From: a virus
DNA length: 34,019 nt
Direction: 5' to 3' (one strand)
IMG/VR virus record: IMGVR_UViG_3300008110_006860
Location: 1 to 34,019 of that record
How positions within the stretch are numbered: the stretch's first letter is position 1; each line of letters opens with the position of its first letter. The position numbers were made by a program, and so were the translations under genes. The notes below the pieces were generated by a model. The model did not search any database. It worked only from the letters and a program-made list of their open reading frames with translations, and was not told the DNA's origin. This document shows positions 30,231 through 34,019 of the stretch, piece by piece.

Positions 30231-30941
30231 ATGCGCCGACTGTTTACGTTTGGTTGTAGTTTTACAAACTATCGCTGGAGCACCTGGGCAGATTGTCTTG
30301 CTCCAGAATTTGATCACTTTGAAAATTGGGGCCAGGCAGGAGGAGGAAATCAATATATTTTCAATTCAGTCATGGAGGCTGATCAAAGGCATTGTTTTGG
30401 TGACGGAGATACTGTTGTTGTATGCTGGACCAGTTTAGATCGAGAGGATCGATATGTTGACGGTCGATGGCACACACCCGGAAATGCACACTTCGCAACC
30501 AATGTGTTTAACAAAGAATACCTTAAAACACACATGGATGAAAGAGGATTCCTAATTAGAGATCTGGCATGCATCAAAGCAGTTAAAACTCTACTGGAAT
30601 CTCGACACAATCTAAAATGGGAATTTTTGAGTATGGTAGAATTAATGGCCATGCCATTTCCGTCCGACAATGTTAGCAAACACAGAGATGTCATGCGATT
30701 GTACGAAAATGTGGTTTTAAGTATCAAACCAGGGTATGACAAAACTGTATTTAAAAACACTGGATATCCTAATAGAAACGGTGACCCACATCCCAGCCCC
30801 GAAGAACATTTGGCCTATTTAGATGCAGTATTACCGGGTTGGGTGACAAAACAATCTACTCGTGTTAAAATGCATGATGAAAGTATCAATCTAAATAAGA
30901 ATCCCCGCAAGTCGGGAATGTCAAAGGTAACAAGGTTATAA
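30231..30941 (+). CDS. SGNH hydrolase-like protein
   Basis: A 236-residue protein. Block I is LFTFGCSFTNY, with S10 in a GxS context, followed by a glycine-rich block ENWGQAGGGNQYIFNS (block II/III-like Gly and Asn). Near the C-terminus NGDPHPSPEEHLAYLDAVL supplies the Asp and His of DxxH. All catalytic elements are present. The final 30 residues (NLNKNPRKSGMSKV) are basic and look disordered, and their DNA carries a TCTAAATA element. It starts 2 nt after the B12 radical SAM stop and precedes queE. Likely an esterase or deacetylase; substrate unknown. Confidence 0.75.
   Translation: MRRLFTFGCSFTNYRWSTWADCLAPEFDHFENWGQAGGGNQYIFNSVMEADQRHCFGDGDTVVVCWTSLDREDRYVDGRWHTPGNAHFATNVFNKEYLKTHMDERGFLIRDLACIKAVKTLLESRHNLKWEFLSMVELMAMPFPSDNVSKHRDVMRLYENVVLSIKPGYDKTVFKNTGYPNRNGDPHPSPEEHLAYLDAVLPGWVTKQSTRVKMHDESINLNKNPRKSGMSKVTRL
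30890..30897 (+). promoter_or_regulatory. Candidate late-promoter variant upstream of queE
   Basis: TCTAAATA lies in the 3' end of the SGNH gene, 47 nt before the queE ATG, and is followed by a small hairpin CCCG-CAAGT-CGGG (30904-30916). It is identical to the octamers at 11633 and 23042. No sigma70 pair is evident here, unlike upstream of folE and queD. Confidence 0.35.
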
Positions 30942-30944
30942 ACA

Positions 30945-31790
30945 ATGAAATTAAAAGTAAGTGAACTATTTTATTCTGCTCAGGGCGAAGGACGCTATAT
31001 TGGAGTTCCTTCTATCTTCTTACGAACCTTCGGTTGCAACTTTACGTGTTCGGGATTTGGATGCCAACCCGGTGATAAGAGCACTGAGGCAGATGACGTC
31101 GCAAAGAGCGTTCATCTCTACAAGACTTTTGAAGAGCTCCCGTTGGTTAATACAGGATGCGATTCGTATGCAAGTTGGCATCCTGACTTTAAACATCTAA
31201 GTCCCACATACACAGCACAAGAGTTAGTTGACAAAATGGCTGCGCTGTTGCCCAATGGCCACTGGCAACAACCAAACGGCAATTCAGTGCATCTTGTGAT
31301 CACAGGTGGCGAGCCATTGCTAGGTTGGCAACGTGCATATCCTGAACTGTTGAATCTGTTGCACGAACGTGGACTGCGACACATTACATTTGAAACCAAT
31401 GGTACTCAAGAACTCACAAGAGAATTCAAACAGTATCTGTCTGAATGGTTTGGCGAGATCACATTCTCAGTAAGTCCTAAACTTAGTGTCAGTGGTGAAA
31501 AGTATGAAGATGCTATCAAACCTGACATTATTTGGGATTACGAAACTCACGGTGTTACCTATTTGAAGTTTGTTGTTGGTCACATTGATGATTTCAAAGA
31601 GCTTGATCTAGTAGTTGACGACTATCGAACCCGTGGATTTAGCGGACCAGTTTTTGTGATGCCTGTTGGCGGTGTTGTGAGTGTGTATGATGGCAATAGA
31701 ATTCACGTTGCCGACGAAGCACTCAAACGAGGTTATTGGTACAGCCCACGATTGCATGTGGACCTCTGGGGTAATGGATGGGGCAAATAA
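30945..31790 (+). CDS. queE: QueE-like 7-carboxy-7-deazaguanine synthase with split cluster motif
   Basis: A 281-residue radical SAM enzyme. FYSAQGEGRYIGVPSIFLR (9-27) and VITGGEPLL (118-126) are QueE signatures. QueE turns 6-carboxytetrahydropterin into 7-carboxy-7-deazaguanine, after QueD. The cluster motif is divided: C31 and C35 in FGCNFTC, then not the usual third Cys two residues on, but C72 in TGCDSYASW, which matches the CDTxYAW end of the normal motif. C40 is an alternative third ligand. The 36-residue insert is charged (STEADDVAKSVHLYK). From memory this layout occurs in other phage QueE proteins. ATG 30945 has an AAGG site. The following gene starts 1 nt after the stop. Confidence 0.88.
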   Translation: MKLKVSELFYSAQGEGRYIGVPSIFLRTFGCNFTCSGFGCQPGDKSTEADDVAKSVHLYKTFEELPLVNTGCDSYASWHPDFKHLSPTYTAQELVDKMAALLPNGHWQQPNGNSVHLVITGGEPLLGWQRAYPELLNLLHERGLRHITFETNGTQELTREFKQYLSEWFGEITFSVSPKLSVSGEKYEDAIKPDIIWDYETHGVTYLKFVVGHIDDFKELDLVVDDYRTRGFSGPVFVMPVGGVVSVYDGNRIHVADEALKRGYWYSPRLHVDLWGNGWGK

Positions 31791-31791
31791 C

Positions 31792-31974
31792 ATGTCAGAA
31801 ACTCATACAAGAACATGGATCCGAACTCTAACTTATCGAATTGCTGCATTGCTGATTACTGCATTGTGGACCGGACTGGGTGATGCAGTTGCAATCCATA
31901 TTGTGTTAGCATTCTTGCAATACAGTATGGAACGTATTTGGTTAAAAATTAAATGGGGTAGGATTGATGTTTGA
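31792..31974 (+). CDS. Small DUF2061-like membrane protein
   Basis: 60 residues from ATG 31792; upstream in-frame ATG codons lie inside queE. RTWIRTLTYRIAALLITALWTG is followed by AVAIHIVLAFLQYSMERIWLKIKWG. Two hydrophobic segments, an initial R-x-x-x-x-R and the Glu-Arg-x-Trp near the end match DUF2061 (usually ending HERxW). Members are small inner-membrane proteins of unknown function. It lies one base after the queE stop, and its stop overlaps the next ATG by 8 nt. It could assist the host-membrane steps of the sugar or deazaguanine pathways, but nothing proves this. Confidence 0.7.
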   Translation: MSETHTRTWIRTLTYRIAALLITALWTGLGDAVAIHIVLAFLQYSMERIWLKIKWGRIDV

Positions 31975-32365
31975 TTGGTTTAAAAAATCTCAAAAGAAAC
32001 CACCACCTGTGGTAGAAAAAGTCACTAAGCCTAGAGTTGCCGAACCACCAGCTAAAACTGAAAAACAACTTGCTACTGAAAAGGGAGAACCTTACGTGGC
32101 TGTGCTCAGTATGGATGTGGATCCTGACAATCTGCATCAAGGTGCATTTGAGTTGGATTGGAATGAAATCTTTGTGGCTCGACTGGTAAAGGCTGGCTAT
32201 ATGATGAAACCTACAGACACTGATGGGGACATTGTTGACCGTTGGTTTCAAAATGTATGCCGCCATGTTGTGATGGAAACATGGGAACAAGAACAAGCCA
32301 TCAAGAACTCCGGCATGTATGTTCAAAAGCGAGATCTTGGCGATGGCAGGAGCGAGGTATCATGA
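31967..32365 (+). CDS. Conserved-looking phage protein, unknown function
   Basis: About 132 residues from ATG 31967 with GTAGGA upstream. The first 45 residues are Lys/Pro-rich and probably disordered (FKKSQKKPPPVVEKVTKPR). The rest forms one alpha/beta domain: PYVAVLSMDVDPDNLHQGAF, FELDWNEIFVARLVKAGYMM, then DIVDRWFQNVCRHVVMETWE. No catalytic motif is evident. From memory this domain recurs in aquatic T4-like phages. It overlaps the preceding membrane gene by 8 nt and the cytidylyltransferase gene by 4 nt, so it is a coupled operon member. Confidence 0.6.
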   Translation: MFDWFKKSQKKPPPVVEKVTKPRVAEPPAKTEKQLATEKGEPYVAVLSMDVDPDNLHQGAFELDWNEIFVARLVKAGYMMKPTDTDGDIVDRWFQNVCRHVVMETWEQEQAIKNSGMYVQKRDLGDGRSEVS

Positions 32366-32838
32366 TATTCAATCACATCAAACAACTCAAAGCAGAAGGC
32401 AAAAAAATTGGCATCACTTTCTCAACCTTTGACATGCTCCACGCAGGCCACATTGCCATGCTTTCTGAAGCAAAAAATCACTGTGACTACCTCATCTGTG
32501 GGCTCCAAACGGACCCAACTATCGATAGGCCTGAGACTAAGAATCGTCCGATACAAAGTATTGTGGAGAGACAGATACAGCTGGCTGCATGCCGTTACGT
32601 TGATGAAGTTGTTGTGTACCAAACCGAACAAGATCTACGTGACCTTCTACTAATTCTGCCATTAGATGTTCGAGTACTGGGAGTAGAATACGAACACAAA
32701 GACTTTACCGGTCGCGACGAATGCTATGACCGCGGGATTGAACTAGTATTCAACGGCCGAGATCACTCATTCTCATCCAGTAGCCTGCGCAAGCGTGTGG
32801 TTGCCGCAGAGACCGAAAAAGTACTGCTACAAAAATGA
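32362..32838 (+). CDS. Cytidylyltransferase-like nucleotidyltransferase (TagD type)
   Basis: 158 residues from ATG 32362; the longer ORF starts inside the previous gene. IGITFSTFDMLHAGHIAML contains the HxGH motif (H27-A28-G29-H30) of the cytidylyltransferase superfamily, and FSSSSLRKR (137-145) is the ISSTxxR-type motif with R143. RVLGVEYEHKDFTGRDEC matches the usual middle block (DxxxKDF). Members activate glycerol-phosphate, sugars or phosphoamines with CTP or ATP. With the glycosyltransferases, GalE and aminotransferase nearby, it could activate a glycan precursor. It overlaps both neighbours by 4 nt. Confidence 0.82.
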   Translation: MIFNHIKQLKAEGKKIGITFSTFDMLHAGHIAMLSEAKNHCDYLICGLQTDPTIDRPETKNRPIQSIVERQIQLAACRYVDEVVVYQTEQDLRDLLLILPLDVRVLGVEYEHKDFTGRDECYDRGIELVFNGRDHSFSSSSLRKRVVAAETEKVLLQK

Positions 32839-33563
32839 TCTTGTATGTAAATGGATGCAGCCATACAGCGGCTGCCGAAGCAGTGGTGCCTGATTGCTTT
32901 GCTGTGGATGATGGTAGATATGGCATTGACCGTAGACCTCATCCAATCAACTTGGAAGCCAGCTGGGGCAAGCAATTGAGCCGAATGCTCAACACTGAAT
33001 TTTACTGTGATGCTGAGTCAGCAGCCAGCAATGACCGCATACTGCGTACCACTAACAAGTGGATTCATGAGAACTATAGCCGTTTGTATGACACTGTGAT
33101 GGTAATCCAATGGACCACTTGGGAACGAGAAGAATGGGAGTATGAAGGCCGATGCTATCAAGTAAACGCCAGTGGTGTGGACATGGTACCACCAGAGCTT
33201 GAAGATAGGTATCGTCAGTACATTTTGGATGTCAACTGGACTCAAAAAACAGATGAATGGCATAACAAAATATGGCACCTGCATTGTCGGTTGAAAGATC
33301 TAAATGTACGACATTTATTCTACAGTGGCAACAGTACATTTAGTGATTTATTTAATCTAAGAGATTGGCAAGGGCATTACATTGAGCCATATTCAAGAGA
33401 CCACAGTTGGAATGCCATACTAAAAAACAACGGATTTGAGCATGTGAATCCCAAAAGTTATCACTTTGGAGCCGATGGTCATAGATTTTGGTCGGAATAT
33501 GTGTTACAATACTTGAAGGAACACAAACTTCTGGACCGCCCTAATGAAATATCTACTGATTGA
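32835..33563 (+). CDS. SGNH hydrolase-like protein
   Basis: A 242-residue protein. Block I is LYVNGCSHTAAAEA with S9 as likely nucleophile. SAASNDRIL is the Gly/Asn-type block (Ser-Asn), VMVIQWTTWERE is a middle strand, and SYHFGADGHRFWSEYVLQYL gives the Asp and His of the last block. No signal peptide. The gene overlaps the cytidylyltransferase by 4 nt and runs 20 nt into the exonuclease gene. It is closest in layout to the SGNH protein at 30231. Substrate unknown. Confidence 0.75.
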   Translation: MILYVNGCSHTAAAEAVVPDCFAVDDGRYGIDRRPHPINLEASWGKQLSRMLNTEFYCDAESAASNDRILRTTNKWIHENYSRLYDTVMVIQWTTWEREEWEYEGRCYQVNASGVDMVPPELEDRYRQYILDVNWTQKTDEWHNKIWHLHCRLKDLNVRHLFYSGNSTFSDLFNLRDWQGHYIEPYSRDHSWNAILKNNGFEHVNPKSYHFGADGHRFWSEYVLQYLKEHKLLDRPNEISTD

Positions 33564-34019
33564 TACTGCTAACATGTTTTTCCGTGCCCGCCATTCAGCA
33601 CACAGGGCCAGCGACACATGGACTAAATTAGGCTTTGCACTGCACTTGACCATGATGAGTGCAAATAAAGTAGCTAGGCGTTTTGGTGTAGACCATGTGG
33701 TTTTTGCACTAGAAGGGCGTAGCTGGCGTAAAGATCACTACAAGCCCTACAAAGCTAATCGTGCTGTGGCCCGTGGTGCCATGAGTGAAACTGAAGCAGA
33801 AGAGGACAAGTTGTTTTGGGAAACCTATGATGAGCTGACTAAATACTTGTCTGAGAAAACAAATTGTAGCGTGATTCGTTGCGCAACAGCAGAAGCGGAC
33901 GATATCATAGGCCGCTGGATTGCACTACACCCCCAAGATGAACATATTATTGTCAGCAGTGATTCAGACTTCGTTCAGTTGGTTGCACCAAATGTGCAAT
34001 TGTACAATGGCATAAACGA
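33544..34019 (+). CDS. rnh: RNase H / 5'-3' exonuclease of T4 type, N-terminal part (runs off window)
   Basis: 158 codons are visible from ATG 33544, which lies inside the end of the SGNH gene. LLIDTANMFFRAR gives D7; FALEGRSWRKDHYKPYKANR matches the Arg/Lys-rich block of the FEN/5'-3' exonuclease family; AEADDIIGRW and IIVSSDSDFVQL supply the acidic metal ligands. T4 RNase H removes RNA primers from lagging-strand fragments, working with gp43 and gp32. The frame remains open at the right edge. In T4 the gene is next to dsbA; here they are separated, which shows rearrangement. It is the last coupled gene of the rightward block. Confidence 0.88.
   Translation, partial: MKYLLIDTANMFFRARHSAHRASDTWTKLGFALHLTMMSANKVARRFGVDHVVFALEGRSWRKDHYKPYKANRAVARGAMSETEAEEDKLFWETYDELTKYLSEKTNCSVIRCATAEADDIIGRWIALHPQDEHIIVSSDSDFVQLVAPNVQLYNGIN

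Noticed and set aside
1-34019. Depletion of restriction sites such as GATC or GGATCC as a sign of restriction avoidance
   Set aside because: Both are frequent by eye; about eight GGATCC sites in 34 kb is near the number expected by chance.
1-34019. QueC, QueF and further dpd genes
   Set aside because: I looked for a QueC PP-loop (SGGxDS) and a QueF ESKSxK motif among the visible proteins and found neither in this window.
1-34019. CRISPR arrays, insertion sequences and tRNA genes
   Set aside because: No regularly spaced repeats, no transposase and no cloverleaf were seen; the only clear direct repeat is the 2 x 25 bp duplication.

Overview
The window looks like part of the genome of a T4-like myovirus, probably from an aquatic host. 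The evidence is a replication core of T4 type: DsbA-like protein (6622-6882), family B DNA polymerase gp43 (8040-10700), gp45-like sliding clamp (11675-12397) and the start of a T4 RNase H / FEN-type 5'-3' exonuclease (33544 to the right edge). An exact T4 late-promoter octamer TATAAATA lies before the polymerase gene, and close variants precede several other genes. Genes are tightly packed with 1-26 nt overlaps, mostly ATGA type. By eye the GC content is in the low to mid 40s percent. I see no integrase, photosynthesis gene, tRNA or CRISPR array, and the host cannot be named from the sequence.

Layout. (1) 1-3353: the tail of an SGNH-hydrolase-like gene meets a leftward operon of two glycosyltransferase-like genes and a radical SAM gene. 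The radical SAM gene has lost its C-terminus through a perfect 25-bp tandem duplication. (2) 3352-6489: a rightward block with a small beta-rich protein, a short conserved-looking protein, a Dps ferritin and two low-complexity, possibly structural proteins. (3) 6490-12397: stem-loops, dsbA, a pentein-fold amidinotransferase, gp43, a methyltransferase-like gene and gp45. (4) 12399-15691: a sulfotransferase, a tRNA-guanine-transglycosylase homologue of DpdA type and an HNH-like gene with its own sigma70-like promoter. (5) 15763-23033: an FkbM methyltransferase, two unrecognised proteins, an SGNH fusion protein, a GT-B glycosyltransferase, GalE, a very short DegT-type aminotransferase, another glycosyltransferase-like protein and a second SGNH protein. 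(6) 23101-28249: FolE, an MBD4-like DNA glycosylase, three small ORFs, two 2-oxoglutarate/Fe(II) oxygenase-like proteins around a HIT protein, QueD, a YhhQ-type queuosine-precursor transporter and a GT-A glycosyltransferase. (7) 28246-34019: a B12-type radical SAM protein, two further SGNH proteins, QueE, a DUF2061-like membrane protein, a TagD-like cytidylyltransferase and the exonuclease.

Two systems stand out. First, FolE, QueD, QueE, a YhhQ-like transporter and a DpdA-like transglycosylase together suggest that the phage replaces guanine in its DNA with a 7-deazaguanine. Three members have unusual features: QueE has a split cluster motif, QueD has lost two zinc ligands and YhhQ lacks its N-terminus. 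No QueC or QueF is present in the window, so the locally encoded route would stop at 7-carboxy-7-deazaguanine. Strong sigma70-type promoters precede folE and queD, which suggests early expression. Second, a large sugar and surface-chemistry set (five glycosyltransferase-like proteins, GalE, DegT aminotransferase, cytidylyltransferase, FkbM methyltransferase, sulfotransferase and five SGNH-hydrolase-like proteins) suggests that the phage builds or edits a glycan, on its virion, on the host envelope or conceivably on its DNA.
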